Assembly (NCBI RefSeq): GCF_024398015.1
Contig: NZ_CP073747.1
Coordinates: 1,684,501-1,748,500, forward strand
Origin: Kordiimonas sp. SCSIO 12610
GTDB taxonomy: Bacteria; Pseudomonadota; Alphaproteobacteria; Sphingomonadales; Kordiimonadaceae
Reading direction: 5' to 3'
DNA length: 64,000 bases
Positions 1 through 9,811 of the stretch are shown here, piece after piece. A model generated the notes under the pieces. It was not told the origin of the DNA, ran no database searches, and worked only from the letters and a program-made list of their open reading frames with translations. Numbering within the stretch: position 1 is the stretch's first letter; the number at the start of each line of letters is the position of its first letter. Position numbers and translations under genes: made by a program.

Positions 1-1
1 T

Positions 2-109
2 CGCTATTATCATGGTCAGACCAAGAATAAAAACTTTGCTGGCTTTGCCATGCAGGTAAATGCCCTTGGTAATCGCGCTCGTGACCTGATTGCTCAGGCG
101 AATATTTAG
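2..109 (+). CDS. 3' end of an unidentified protein (partial)
   Basis: An open frame runs from the window edge to a TAG at 107-109 and encodes about 35 residues, ending in a stretch rich in Asn, Ala and Gln (reads RYYHGQTKNKNF and so on). The codon usage looks like that of the neighbours and the next gene follows after 32 bases, so it is probably the real C-terminus of an upstream gene on the same strand. The tail is faintly reminiscent of the C-termini of lytic transglycosylases, but too little is visible to name a family. Confidence 0.45.
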   Translation, partial: RYYHGQTKNKNFAGFAMQVNALGNRARDLIAQANI

Positions 110-141
110 CGTAAATTTGATAAAACAAATGGGGTAACGAT

Positions 142-795
142 ATGAATATTGTTTTTGCACTTTTCGATATGGTTACCCAGTTGGATTTTACGGGGCCTGC
201 GCAAATTCTAAGTAGGCTTCCAAATGCAACTGTTCATGTTGCTGCGAAGAAAGTCAGACCAATTCAAACGGACTCTGGTTTTTCCATAAACCCATCAACC
301 AGTTTCAATGAATGCCCGCAGGCAGACATATTATGTGTTCCAGGTGGCTTCGGGGTTCCTGACGCCATCGAAGAGGGCACTATTGTTGAATTCTTCAAAA
401 GGCAAGCAGGCGGTGCAAAATATATAACGTCTGTATGTACTGGCGCCTTTATTTTAGGGGCTGCTGGCCTATTGGAGGGCAAGCGAGCCACCACCCACTG
501 GGCTTATACTGATTTACTAAAGGACGTTGGTGCACGGTACACAGAGGGCCGTGTTGTTGTTGACGGTAATACCTACACAGGTGGCGGTGTAACGGCAGGG
601 ATTGATTTTGCGCTTATGCTTGCAAGCGAGGTGGCAGGCAAACAGGTTTCTGCAAGTCTTGAGTTAGGCTTTGAATATAATCCCATGCCACCGAACGGTT
701 CTGGTCACCCAAGCATTGCACCCGATGAAATAGCAGGCCCAATGAAAGACAGGTATGTGGAGAATGTCGGGATGATGGCAAAAGCCATCGCCTAG
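142..795 (+). CDS. DJ-1/PfpI family protein, isonitrile hydratase-like
   Basis: A 217-residue class I glutamine amidotransferase-like (DJ-1/PfpI) protein. The nucleophile-elbow cysteine is Cys99 in the SVCTGAF segment. Asp15 lies in LDFTGP, and the 84-residue spacing of Asp15 and Cys99 equals that of the two catalytic residues of Pseudomonas InhA (isonitrile hydratase), so hydration of an isonitrile or a related small-molecule activity is the best guess. No AraC-type DNA-binding domain follows, so it is not a GlxA-type regulator. It is predicted cytoplasmic, with no signal peptide. It converges with the thioesterase gene, leaving only 6 bases between them. The family assignment is secure; the substrate is inference. 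Confidence 0.88.
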   Translation: MNIVFALFDMVTQLDFTGPAQILSRLPNATVHVAAKKVRPIQTDSGFSINPSTSFNECPQADILCVPGGFGVPDAIEEGTIVEFFKRQAGGAKYITSVCTGAFILGAAGLLEGKRATTHWAYTDLLKDVGARYTEGRVVVDGNTYTGGGVTAGIDFALMLASEVAGKQVSASLELGFEYNPMPPNGSGHPSIAPDEIAGPMKDRYVENVGMMAKAIA

Positions 796-801
796 AATTA
801 T

Positions 802-1665
802 TTATTCTTCTGGCTTTAATCTTAACAGGCATTCCTGTGCCGTAGAGGCAATCAAACGACCATCCCGCGTATAGAGCGCACCGCGTGCAAGACCACGGCC
901 TTTTCCTGTCCAGTATCCTTCTGTTTTATAGTAAATCCACTCGTCTACTCTGAAGCTATTGCGGTGGAACCAAACGCTGTGGTCAAGGCTTGCAACGGTT
1001 TTAAGGCGTGGGTCACGTGGGATCATCGCATGAGGGCGTAAGTTGCTCGACAGAAAAGCAAAATCGGACGCATAGGCGAGAAGGCGTTGATGCAGTGTAG
1101 TATCACCTTCAATCGTATCCTTCCAACGCACCCAATATCCGGTAACCGGGTCTTTGGGGTGCGGATTTTCAAGGTCCATGCGGTCGATTGAACGCATTTC
1201 TGTTGGCATGTAAGCGCGTTTTTTAGGGTCGCTACCCACTGCACGCAGAATGCGGGCATAATATGCTTCATCATCGTCTAGATCTTCGGGTTGCGGCACG
1301 TCTGGCATATCGATTTGGTGGGCTACACCGTCTTCTCCGACATGGAAGGATACCGCCACCGTGAAAATGGCTTCACCGTCCTGTATGGCGACAACGCGGC
1401 GCGTTACAAAACTTCTGCCATCCCGGATCGGATCTACATCATAAATGATCGGGCGATCTGCCTTGCCGGGGCGCAGGAAATAGCTGTGAAGCGAGTGTGG
1501 CTTGTATTCAGGGTCAACAGTGAGGCAAGCCGCTTCCATGGCTTGTGCCACAACATGCCCACCGAACACATGGCGGTTTGGCCACTGGTTAGGCTCTCCT
1601 CTGAAAAGAAGTCTGTCGATCTGCTCAACCTTGAGGCCTTCAAGTATACTTGCCACACTTGTCAT
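802..1665 (-). CDS. tesB: Acyl-CoA thioesterase II
   Basis: A 287-residue double-hotdog thioesterase that hydrolyses acyl-CoA to free fatty acid and CoA. It has the same length and layout as Escherichia coli TesB. The N-terminal hotdog starts with RHVFGGHVVAQA near residues 31-41. The C-terminal hotdog carries the catalytic set Asp201, Ser226 (Thr in E. coli) and Gln277, in the contexts YASDF, ASLDHS and TAQE. An AGGA ribosome-binding site sits before the ATG. A plausible role is release of CoA during lipid turnover, fitting the beta-oxidation genes further along. The next gene upstream on this strand is a class II aldolase, 30 bases away, so the two may be co-transcribed. Confidence 0.95.
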   Translation of the reverse strand: MTSVASILEGLKVEQIDRLLFRGEPNQWPNRHVFGGHVVAQAMEAACLTVDPEYKPHSLHSYFLRPGKADRPIIYDVDPIRDGRSFVTRRVVAIQDGEAIFTVAVSFHVGEDGVAHQIDMPDVPQPEDLDDDEAYYARILRAVGSDPKKRAYMPTEMRSIDRMDLENPHPKDPVTGYWVRWKDTIEGDTTLHQRLLAYASDFAFLSSNLRPHAMIPRDPRLKTVASLDHSVWFHRNSFRVDEWIYYKTEGYWTGKGRGLARGALYTRDGRLIASTAQECLLRLKPEE

Positions 1666-1695
1666 AAAATATCCTGAGTTTTCTATTTATTATTG

Positions 1696-2475
1696 TTAGT
1701 CGCGGAAACTGCTGTCCATACGGTCCAGTTTACGCAGTAGCGCTGGCCAAACCAGTAGATCAGCACCGTTTGCGCCGGCAACAGCCTGTAAGTCATTAAT
1801 GGTATTTTGAATAGATTCTTCACTAGGATGCTGAATTTCAGCGCCAGCGGTTTGTGTAAGAATTTGAATTTTACAGGCCTTTTCAAGGAAATACATCAAT
1901 TCAAACGCCTGTGCGATAGATTTGCCCGCAGTTAGCGTGCCATGGTTTCTAAGCATAAGGGCATTTTTCTCACCCATATCAGCGACAAGGCGCTCTTTTT
2001 CGTCGTCACGAACTGCTAGCCCCTCGAAATCATGATAGGCAAGCGATAGCCAGCCCGGAATTGAGCTTTGTGCTAGAGGCAGAAGACCATCCTTCTGATT
2101 TGAGACAGCGATCCCATAATCAGTATGAAGATGAATAACGCAGCCAGCATCCTCGCGGGCGGCATGGATTGCGCTATGGATTACAAACCCGGCTTTGTTC
2201 GCGATATAAGGGCTGTCATTCAGTTTATTCCCTTCAAGGTCAACTTTAATCAGGCTGGATGCTGTGATTTCTTCGAACATTAGTCCAAGTGGATTGATCA
2301 GGAAATGATGATCACCGCCCGGTACACGCGCGGAAATATGGGTGTAAATCAGGTCATCCCATCCAAAGTGCGCAACAAGCCGGTACGCAGCAGCAAGGTT
2401 AACCCTAGCTTCCCATTCTTCAGGAGAAACCTGATCTTTTACAGATGGAATTTCAGCGATTTGAGCGGTTGCCAT
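1696..2475 (-). CDS. Class II aldolase/adducin family protein
   Basis: A 259-residue class II aldolase/adducin-domain protein of ordinary length. Zn-ligand histidines are visible in HLHTDYG and in the RNHGTLTAG segment. Proteins of this kind range from sugar-phosphate aldolases and epimerases to uncharacterised enzymes; without the phosphate-binding signature of fuculose- or ribulose-phosphate enzymes the substrate cannot be named. An AAGGAG ribosome-binding site precedes the ATG. It lies 30 bases upstream of tesB on the same strand. Confidence 0.88.
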   Translation of the reverse strand: MATAQIAEIPSVKDQVSPEEWEARVNLAAAYRLVAHFGWDDLIYTHISARVPGGDHHFLINPLGLMFEEITASSLIKVDLEGNKLNDSPYIANKAGFVIHSAIHAAREDAGCVIHLHTDYGIAVSNQKDGLLPLAQSSIPGWLSLAYHDFEGLAVRDDEKERLVADMGEKNALMLRNHGTLTAGKSIAQAFELMYFLEKACKIQILTQTAGAEIQHPSEESIQNTINDLQAVAGANGADLLVWPALLRKLDRMDSSFRD

Positions 2476-2553
2476 GATAAATTCTCCTTACTAGCTGGGT
2501 ACACGATATGTGAATATTGATGCTTTCTTCAATGATGACAATAGTTTTGTGAT

Positions 2554-3966
2554 TTACTCGGGTTCTTCATTATGGGTTTGATAATATGATCTAACGGCAA
2601 CGCGGCTTACCCCTGCAACGGATTGCACCGCAGCGGGTGCGTGTGTTGACGTGGCGTCGACCCATTTTGAACTGCGGAAGCGCGCCAATAGCAGAATGAT
2701 TTTAATCAAATAATCGAGAATGATGATTGCAAACATCGCCTCGATGGAGGCGCCAGCCTTAAAAATTATATATCCGATGACAAGGCGACCCAAAATCATG
2801 CCTGCAAAACTTACAAACAGGGGGTAGCGGGTGTCGCCAGCGCCTCTTAACGCACCGCCAATAGCAAATTCGATCGCCATCAGGGGTTGAATAAGCGCGA
2901 GGATCAGAATGAAATATTCTGTCAGTTCACGGGTTTCAGCGTCTGTGGACAGTAATGCAGCGAGAAAACCACGCATTAAATAGATAAGGCCTGCAATGAT
3001 GGTCATTAACCCAATTGCTAACCGCATGGCTGCCCAGCCGCTGGCTCTTGCTTCTGCTTCGTTTCCAGCCCCCAAACTTTGCCCGACGAGGGTAGAACTG
3101 GCCGCGCCGAACCCCAGGCCCACAACGATACATACGCTCAAGATCGTGATGCCAATGCCGTATGCTGCAAAGGGGGCTGTGCCATAAGCGCCAATAATGA
3201 CCATGAAGAGCACAAAGCTCATCTGTATAATGATCTGCTCCAGCGCTGCGGGAGTGCCAATTTTTATAAGCTGTGCCAAACGCTTGTTGTCAAAGGTTGC
3301 ACTTGCGACCGGGACCAGATCATATTTTTTCAGAAGCCAGCGCATCATAAAATACATGACGATAAGAAGTTGAGCCGCGCCAGTGCCAATTGGAATACCG
3401 GCAATTCCGATACCTTCATACGTAAAGACACCACGCGCTAAAATATATGACATGATGATACTAAGAACAGTGGCTGCCGCCGTAAAGCGAAGGGGCCTGA
3501 TGACATCGCTAATGGCGCGCATTGCGGTTGTCATGGTGACAGTCAGTGCAAAAGCGAAGTTAAAAATTGCTACAGGTCGAATATAATCAACGGCCATCTG
3601 TGTGGTCGTGGTGTCCAGTCCAAAAATACCAACAATTTGCGGCGCAAACACATAGGTTGGAACAGACAAAAATACTGCAACCATAATGCAAAGCGCAAGG
3701 GAGGTTGTTGTGGACGCCGAAGCCTCAAATTTTTCATCAGCGCCCCATGCCCGCGCGACGACCGCGGTTGTTGCAACCGAAAGCGCCATCGCTGCCGACA
3801 TCAATAAAAACTGCACTCGTGCACCTGTCACCACAGCGGCGCTCGCCTCGCGGCCCAGTGGTGCGACGATCCATAGATGCGCGAATGAGATCGAAACGAA
3901 TAAAATGTTGCTGATAATATTGGGGCCAGCTAGTCGCCAAACTGTCTGATATGAAAATTGAGCCAC
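2554..3966 (-). CDS. MATE family efflux transporter
   Basis: A 470-residue inner-membrane protein with about 12 hydrophobic segments arranged as two similar halves, matching the multidrug and toxic compound extrusion family (MATE), which exports cationic drugs or metabolites using Na+ or H+ gradients. The start is a GTG at 3964-3966 behind AAAGG. The C-terminal 40 residues are polar and presumably cytoplasmic. It reads away from the acyl-CoA dehydrogenase operon across a 363-base intergenic region. The substrate is not predictable. Confidence 0.9.
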   Translation of the reverse strand: MAQFSYQTVWRLAGPNIISNILFVSISFAHLWIVAPLGREASAAVVTGARVQFLLMSAAMALSVATTAVVARAWGADEKFEASASTTTSLALCIMVAVFLSVPTYVFAPQIVGIFGLDTTTTQMAVDYIRPVAIFNFAFALTVTMTTAMRAISDVIRPLRFTAAATVLSIIMSYILARGVFTYEGIGIAGIPIGTGAAQLLIVMYFMMRWLLKKYDLVPVASATFDNKRLAQLIKIGTPAALEQIIIQMSFVLFMVIIGAYGTAPFAAYGIGITILSVCIVVGLGFGAASSTLVGQSLGAGNEAEARASGWAAMRLAIGLMTIIAGLIYLMRGFLAALLSTDAETRELTEYFILILALIQPLMAIEFAIGGALRGAGDTRYPLFVSFAGMILGRLVIGYIIFKAGASIEAMFAIIILDYLIKIILLLARFRSSKWVDATSTHAPAAVQSVAGVSRVAVRSYYQTHNEEPE

Positions 3967-4329
3967 AATGTTCAGCCTTTAATAAGTGCACACCATACCG
4001 TGTGCCCACACATGTCTGTTAGGTTTGAATCAGTTTAATCAAAATCATTAGTTATCAAACCATGCAAATCATTTGAGTGCAAGATAATCTCTGGTCGGCA
4101 TTTAAATGTGGTGCTGATAGAGAGAATGTTATCGATATTTAAAATGAATAAATACAAAGGGTTATGGTCCTATTTTTTATGAGGACATTGTTTTTTTGGT
4201 GAAATTTAAAAGTAGCGCTTGCCAAGTCCTAAAAGCTCATTAATGATATTGATTAGATTTCGTTTGAGAGGACGAATACAATAAAAATTGAATCGATAAA
4301 GCGACGCTAATCATCCGGAGGGGATATTA
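3967..4329. other. 363-bp divergent intergenic region, no gene seen
   Basis: This AT-rich gap separates the MATE gene from the plus-strand lipid operon and must carry the promoters of both. I see no credible coding frame. It contains an inverted repeat GGTTTGA (4022-4028) / TCAAACC (4055-4061), a perfect 10-bp palindrome CATTTAAATG at 4099-4108, and a small GTCCT/AGGAC hairpin at 4167-4186 followed by a T-run. Any of these could be an operator, but none matches a consensus I know. A strong GGAGGGG ribosome-binding site ends the region. Confidence 0.6.
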
Positions 4330-5499
4330 ATGAGTGAGCTTGAAACATTTCGCCTTGAAGTAAGAGAATGGCTTGAGGCTAATTGCCCAGAAACTATGCG
4401 TACACCTGTGAAGGGTGAAAAAGATATTTGCTGGGGTGGGCGTAAGTTTGTTTTTGAATCGGATGATCAGCGTATTTGGCTGGAACGGATGGCTGAAAAG
4501 GGCTGGACTGTTCCCACTTGGCCTAAGGAATATGGCGGTGGTGGCCTCTCTAAAGCAGAGGCAAAGGTGCTCGCCAGTGAAATGCGCCGGATCAAAGCAC
4601 GCTCGCCCTTAAATTCATTTGGCATCTGGATGCTTGGCCCTGCGCTTCTGGAATTTGGAACGCATGAGCAAAAGCTTGAGCACCTACCACCGATTGCACG
4701 TGGTGAAATTCGCTGGTGTCAAGGATATTCAGAGCCTAACGCCGGGTCCGATCTTGCCAGCCTTGCGACCAAAGCCGAAGATAAAGGCGATCATTATGTA
4801 ATCAATGGTCAGAAGGTTTGGACATCCTATGCTGATAAGTCAGATTGGATATTCTGTCTGGTCAGAACTGATTTTGACGCCAAAAAGCATGAAGGTATTA
4901 GCTTTGTTCTGTTTGATATGGATCAAGCGGGTGTAACAACAAAACCAATTTTGTTGATTTCCGGTAATTCACCGTTCTGCGAAACGTTCTTTGATGACGC
5001 TGTTGCGGACAAGAAAAACCTTATCGGCGAAGCTGGCAAAGGCTGGACGATCGCTAAGTATCTCCTGACCCATGAACGCACTATGATCGGTGATATGGGC
5101 TTGCCTGTTCCATTAAGTTCGCTTGCACGCGACAAGTTGGAAGTCGTCGATGGTAAACTTGATGATGCCATGCTGAGAAGCGACATCGCTTCGCATGAAG
5201 TTGATGCCGCTGCATTCATGTTTACAATGGAGCGTGCGAAGGATGAAGCAAAGGCTGGTGCCAGTCTTGGTGCATTTTCTTCTATGCTTAAATACTATGG
5301 GACGGAATTGAACAAAGACCGTCATGAATTAATCCTGAAGGTGAACGGTTCGGATGCCTTTGAATGGGAAGGGCAGTTCTCCAACGATGGTGAAATCGCG
5401 AGGAACTGGTTGCGGACAAAAGCAAACTCCATCGAGGGTGGAACCAGCGAAGTTCAATTGAATATCATTTCAAAACGGATCATTGGATTGCCGGGCTAA
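4330..5499 (+). CDS. Acyl-CoA dehydrogenase, likely active subunit of a pair
   Basis: A 389-residue FAD-dependent acyl-CoA dehydrogenase catalysing alpha,beta-desaturation of an acyl-CoA thioester. The N-terminal helical domain is followed by the FAD-contact segment QGYSEPNAGSDLA around residues 137-149 and a C-terminal helical domain ending in IEGGTSEVQ with Glu369. It is first in a nine-gene operon and is followed by a second ACAD that lacks this C-terminal signature. Such unlike pairs form alpha2beta2 enzymes in actinobacterial cholesterol side-chain degradation (FadE28-FadE29, ChsE4-ChsE5). Pairing here is inference from gene order and motif loss; the dehydrogenase family call is firm. 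Confidence 0.92.
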   Translation: MSELETFRLEVREWLEANCPETMRTPVKGEKDICWGGRKFVFESDDQRIWLERMAEKGWTVPTWPKEYGGGGLSKAEAKVLASEMRRIKARSPLNSFGIWMLGPALLEFGTHEQKLEHLPPIARGEIRWCQGYSEPNAGSDLASLATKAEDKGDHYVINGQKVWTSYADKSDWIFCLVRTDFDAKKHEGISFVLFDMDQAGVTTKPILLISGNSPFCETFFDDAVADKKNLIGEAGKGWTIAKYLLTHERTMIGDMGLPVPLSSLARDKLEVVDGKLDDAMLRSDIASHEVDAAAFMFTMERAKDEAKAGASLGAFSSMLKYYGTELNKDRHELILKVNGSDAFEWEGQFSNDGEIARNWLRTKANSIEGGTSEVQLNIISKRIIGLPG

Positions 5500-5577
5500 T
5501 AGACAAAATTAGGCGTGGTGCTGGTTTTAACAAGCATCACAATTTTGTAGTTAGCAGGAATAACAGGATACTTAATA

Positions 5578-6711
5578 ATGGCACTTGTACTAAATGAAGA
5601 ACAACAACTTTTAAAGGAATCAGCGGAAGGTTTCTTTGCTGAAAAAGCTCCGGTTTCACAGCTTCGCCAGTTACGTGATGATAAAAGCGAACAGGGTTTT
5701 GCCCCAGAACTGTGGCAGGAAATGGCAGAAATGGGCTTCACTGGCCTGTTGGCTGACGAAGATATGGGCGGCACTGGGTTTGGATATGTTGGCGCAGGCA
5801 TCGTCGCTGAAGCTATGGGAACGACGCTTGCGGCTTCGCCCTTTTTATCAAGTTCAGTGATTGCACTTTCCGCCCTCAGTGGTTTTGAGGGTGATGCGGC
5901 AGAAACATTGGCTGCATCGGTTGCTGCGGGCGAAACGGTTGCAACACTTGCGCTTGATGAAACCAGTAAACACGCACCAGAAAAGACCGCGATGAAGGCT
6001 GTGAAATCTGATAGTGGTTATGTTTTGAACGGTATGAAGACTTTCGTGCCGGACGGGCATGTTGCCGATAAAATTATCGTACTGGCAAGAACATCGGAAG
6101 AAGCCGGCAACCCAATGGGATTAAGTGTTTTTGTTGTTGATCGTGGCACATCGGGGTTGATCGTTGATCGCACAAGTATGGCAGATAGTCGTAATTGGGC
6201 GAAGATTACATTTGAAAATGTATCTGTGAGCGCTGATAATCTTCTGGGTACAGAAGGTGAAGGCTGGAAAACGCTTGAACTTGCTATCGACAAAGCAAGA
6301 CTTGTGATTGCGGCTGAACTTCTTGGTATTTCACAGGAAGCTTACCGAACCACAATGGAATATTTGAAAGAGCGTAAGCAATTTGACACAATCATTGGCT
6401 CGTTTCAGGCGCTTCAACACCGCGCAGCGCACCTTTATAGTGAGATAGAGGTGACGAGGTCTGCGGTTCTTAAGGGATTGCAAGTTGCTGACGAAGGTCA
6501 GAATGTTGCCTGGTTTGCAAGCCTTGCAAAAGCGAAGGCCTCCAAAACAGCAGAGCTTGCGACCAACGAAGCTATTCAGATGCACGGTGGCATTGGTATG
6601 ACAGACGAATATGATATTGGTCTTTATATCAAGCGGGCGCGTGTGCTTCAGCACCTTTATGGGGATTTTAATTTTCATAGCGACAGGTTTGCTAGCTTAT
6701 CGGGGTATTAA
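5578..6711 (+). CDS. Acyl-CoA dehydrogenase, likely partner subunit
   Basis: A 377-residue acyl-CoA dehydrogenase-fold protein. The C-terminal domain has the MHGGIGMTDEYD segment typical of the family, but no EGT-type sequence follows: the protein ends about 30 residues after the helix carrying IKRARVLQHLYGD. The middle FAD-binding region is also divergent, lacking a clear TEPxxGSD motif. This matches the less conserved subunit of heteromeric ACADs, in which one chain supplies the catalytic base and the other part of the FAD site. It lies 78 bases after the first ACAD in the same operon. It could instead be an independent ACAD of unknown substrate. Confidence 0.9.
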   Translation: MALVLNEEQQLLKESAEGFFAEKAPVSQLRQLRDDKSEQGFAPELWQEMAEMGFTGLLADEDMGGTGFGYVGAGIVAEAMGTTLAASPFLSSSVIALSALSGFEGDAAETLAASVAAGETVATLALDETSKHAPEKTAMKAVKSDSGYVLNGMKTFVPDGHVADKIIVLARTSEEAGNPMGLSVFVVDRGTSGLIVDRTSMADSRNWAKITFENVSVSADNLLGTEGEGWKTLELAIDKARLVIAAELLGISQEAYRTTMEYLKERKQFDTIIGSFQALQHRAAHLYSEIEVTRSAVLKGLQVADEGQNVAWFASLAKAKASKTAELATNEAIQMHGGIGMTDEYDIGLYIKRARVLQHLYGDFNFHSDRFASLSGY

Positions 6712-6763
6712 GCAGCAGTTTAGAGGGTGAATACGGGGACGATCGTTCGAGAGGGAGATAATT

Positions 6764-8488
6764 ATGCTAGATGAGTTGGAACTGCCGCAGTTACCACCAG
6801 AAACACCAATCCATGACGCAATGGAAATGCTGTGTAAGGATGGTATGCCATTTGCGACGCATGAAACTGAAATTCATGGCATAACCCAAAGAGTATTCAC
6901 TAATCAACCTGCTACCCTTCGTGAAGTTCTTATGCTTATTCTCGGTCACGGTGATAAGGAATTCATCGTGTATGAAGACGAACGCTATACCTTTAAGGAT
7001 GCGATCGACAAAGCAGCACGTTTTGCCCAGGCACTCGTTAATGATTGCGGTGTTAAAAAAGGGGACTGTGTTGCGCTCGCAATGCGGAATTACCCTGAGT
7101 GGCCTATCGCCTACATGGGAATTGTTGCAAGTGGTGCTCGTGCCGTTTTGATGAATGCATGGTGGAAAACTGAGGAACTAAAATGGGCAATGGAAGATTG
7201 CGGTGCCAAGCTTTTGGTCGCGGATGCGCAGCGGGCAGGGTATTTACAGGACCATTTGGATGAACTTGACCTTCATGTAATTATCGCCCGTGATAGCTTT
7301 GAAGCCAATGACCGTATTAAATCGTTTGATAGTTTGTTAGATGGTAAAACACCGCTGACTTTCCCTGATGTAGACATTGCAAACGATGATGATGCGATGA
7401 TGCTTTATACATCAGGCTCAACAGGCTTTCCAAAAGGGGCAGTTTCATCGCACCGGGCTGTTATCAGTGTGCTCTTTAACTGGGTGGTGATTGCCCTTGC
7501 GCTAAAAATGGTGGGCCGCGCTAACCCGGACCCAGATTTCCAACCGATCATGCTGGTGGCAGTACCGTTTTTCCATGTGACGGGATTGGTGCCTGTAATG
7601 CTTGTCTCTGCTGTTATCGGCCGGAAAATAGTGATCATGCATAAGTGGGATGTGGAGAGAGCATATCAGCTGATTGAGGGCGAAGGTGTTACAAGCTTCA
7701 CTGGTGTTCCTACCATGTCGTACGAGCTAGCGGCTTCGCCGCTTCGTGAAAACTATGACCTTTCAAGCTTGGTTGATATTGGCGGCGGTGGTGCTGCACG
7801 CCCGCCAGAGCATGTGAAAATGATCCGCGATGTCTTTAAAGATTCGAGCCCGGGCATCGGCTATGGTTTGACGGAGACAAATTCTCTAACGTCTGTTCTA
7901 TCCGGTCCTGAGTATATCGATCGCCCTAACAGTGTGGGCAAGGCAGTCCATCCGATCGTTGATGTGAAAATCATGTCTGCTGACGGCATCGAAGAGCCTA
8001 CGTTTTCACGAGGTGAAATATGTATCAAAAGTGCCGTAAACTTCAGAGGGTATTGGAATAACGATGAAGCCACAGATGAGGCTTTTTACCCTGATGGGTG
8101 GTTCCGCTCGGGTGACGTTGGATATTTGGACGGTGAAGGCTATCTTTTCATTGTCGACCGGATGAAGGAAATCATCATTAGAGGCGGCGAAAATATTAGC
8201 TCTCAAGAAGTGGAAGGCGTCTTACACGCCCATCCATCGGTTGATGATATTATGGTTTTCTCACTCCCTGATGAACATCTGGGTGAAATCGTTGGAACGG
8301 TTATCGTGACAAATGATGATGCGATGAATGACGAGTTGATCAGAAGTTATGCCAGAGAGCATTTGGCAAACTATAAAATCCCCCAAAAGATCTGGTTCAC
8401 AGAAGCGCCTTTACCGTTGATTGCTTCAGGAAAAATCGACCGGAAGGGGATCAAGCAATATTACCAAAATTTATACGCTGGATCGTAA
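6764..8488 (+). CDS. Acyl-CoA synthetase (AMP-binding, class I adenylate-forming)
   Basis: A 574-residue ANL-superfamily ligase that activates a carboxylic acid to its CoA thioester via an acyl-adenylate. The P-loop-like motif YTSGSTGFPKGA lies near residues 210-221, YGLTETN near 367-373, and the hinge/C-domain region with GWFRSGDVGYLD and DRMKEIIIRGGENIS follows. The C-terminal catalytic lysine region is GKIDRKGIK. It sits between the ACAD pair and a third ACAD and presumably feeds the operon's own substrate into beta-oxidation. A GAGAGGGAG ribosome-binding site precedes the ATG. Substrate unknown; a medium or branched chain acid is more likely than acetate. Confidence 0.93.
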   Translation: MLDELELPQLPPETPIHDAMEMLCKDGMPFATHETEIHGITQRVFTNQPATLREVLMLILGHGDKEFIVYEDERYTFKDAIDKAARFAQALVNDCGVKKGDCVALAMRNYPEWPIAYMGIVASGARAVLMNAWWKTEELKWAMEDCGAKLLVADAQRAGYLQDHLDELDLHVIIARDSFEANDRIKSFDSLLDGKTPLTFPDVDIANDDDAMMLYTSGSTGFPKGAVSSHRAVISVLFNWVVIALALKMVGRANPDPDFQPIMLVAVPFFHVTGLVPVMLVSAVIGRKIVIMHKWDVERAYQLIEGEGVTSFTGVPTMSYELAASPLRENYDLSSLVDIGGGGAARPPEHVKMIRDVFKDSSPGIGYGLTETNSLTSVLSGPEYIDRPNSVGKAVHPIVDVKIMSADGIEEPTFSRGEICIKSAVNFRGYWNNDEATDEAFYPDGWFRSGDVGYLDGEGYLFIVDRMKEIIIRGGENISSQEVEGVLHAHPSVDDIMVFSLPDEHLGEIVGTVIVTNDDAMNDELIRSYAREHLANYKIPQKIWFTEAPLPLIASGKIDRKGIKQYYQNLYAGS

Positions 8489-8538
8489 ATATATTCAGCG
8501 ACAACAAATAAAAGATATTTGAGAGGAAAGGAATACAT

Positions 8539-9774
8539 ATGCCAATGGATTTGGGAATGAGTGACCGCATTCAGGATTTGCGCGATCGTGTGAAGGTTTT
8601 CATCGAGGAAAAGGTTTTACCTGTTGAGGATGAATATCATCAGGAGGTTGGTAAGAACGGCAATCGCTGGGAATTTACGGATCGCATGACAGAAATTCTG
8701 GAGACGCTCAAGTCCGCTGCCCGTGAAGAAGGGCTTTGGAATTTCTTCCTTACGGAAGGTGAGGGCGGTTATGGCCTTTCAACAGTTGAATATGCTTACC
8801 TCGCTGAGGAAATGGGACGCTCACAGCTTGCCTCAGAAGCCTTTAACTGTAGCGCACCTGATACAGGTAACATGGAAGTACTATCCCGCTATGGTACGCC
8901 GGAACAGCAGGAAAAATGGTTGAAGCCGCTATTGGCTGGTGAAATTCGCTCTGCTTACGTGATGACGGAACCTGATGTTGCCTCGTCAGATGCGACCAAT
9001 ATCTCCCTTTCTGCAGTTCTCGACGGTGATGAGTGGGTTTTGAACGGTGAGAAATACTGGGCGTCGGGTGCTGGTGATCCACGCGCGAAAATCTTTATCG
9101 TGATGACCAAAACCAATCCTGATGCTGCGCGCCATAACCAGCATAGTATGATTTTGGTTGAGCGCGGCACGCCGGGTGTTGATATTTTACGCCCGATGCA
9201 GGTGTTCGGCCATGACGATGCGCCGCACGGCCATATGCATATTCGCTTCACTGATGTTCGCGTACCTAAGGAAAATCTGATCCTCGGCGAAGGTCGTGGT
9301 TTTGAAGTGGCGCAGGGGCGGCTTGGCCCTGGACGTATTCACCACTGTATGCGATCAATCGGGTCCGCAGAGCGTGCGCTGGATCTTCTGTGTAAACGTG
9401 CCGTTAGCCGTGAAGCGTTTGGCCGGCCACTGGCAAAACTCGGTGCTAACTATGACATCATTGCAGAGTGCCGTATTGAGATTGAAATGACTCGCCTCTT
9501 GTGCCTGAAGGCCGCTTATATGATGGATGTGGCGGGTACTGAGGCTGCGCAGCCTTATATTTCACAGATTAAGGTTGCTGCACCACGTATGGCACTGAAG
9601 GTTATCGACGAATCCATGCAGATGCACGGCGGCGCTGGTATCAGCCAGGATTTCCCGCTCGCGCAGATGTGGACAGGAATGCGGACGCTTCGTTTCGCGG
9701 ATGGACCAGACGCAGTACACCGTATGGTTATTGCTCGCAAGGAACTGAAAAAATACCGTTCCAACAGCGTTTAG
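8539..9774 (+). CDS. Acyl-CoA dehydrogenase, ACAD10/ACAD11-like
   Basis: A 411-residue acyl-CoA dehydrogenase with the [16 protein letters not shown]/acyl segment near residues 138-150, a [13 protein letters not shown] segment and the C-terminal [11 protein letters not shown] motif. This last motif and the early EEVVLPxE-like start are typical of the ACAD10/ACAD11 branch, whose mammalian members act on hydroxylated or branched acyl-CoAs. It is the third ACAD of the operon, 50 bases after the ligase. Three ACADs in one operon suggest successive desaturation steps on a substrate that changes shape during degradation. The branch assignment is by motif memory and should be treated as probable. 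Confidence 0.92.
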   Translation: MPMDLGMSDRIQDLRDRVKVFIEEKVLPVEDEYHQEVGKNGNRWEFTDRMTEILETLKSAAREEGLWNFFLTEGEGGYGLSTVEYAYLAEEMGRSQLASEAFNCSAPDTGNMEVLSRYGTPEQQEKWLKPLLAGEIRSAYVMTEPDVASSDATNISLSAVLDGDEWVLNGEKYWASGAGDPRAKIFIVMTKTNPDAARHNQHSMILVERGTPGVDILRPMQVFGHDDAPHGHMHIRFTDVRVPKENLILGEGRGFEVAQGRLGPGRIHHCMRSIGSAERALDLLCKRAVSREAFGRPLAKLGANYDIIAECRIEIEMTRLLCLKAAYMMDVAGTEAAQPYISQIKVAAPRMALKVIDESMQMHGGAGISQDFPLAQMWTGMRTLRFADGPDAVHRMVIARKELKKYRSNSV

Positions 9775-9811
9775 GCCGTTAGTGCTGATAAAGAGTTCTG
9801 GGAATTGAGAA

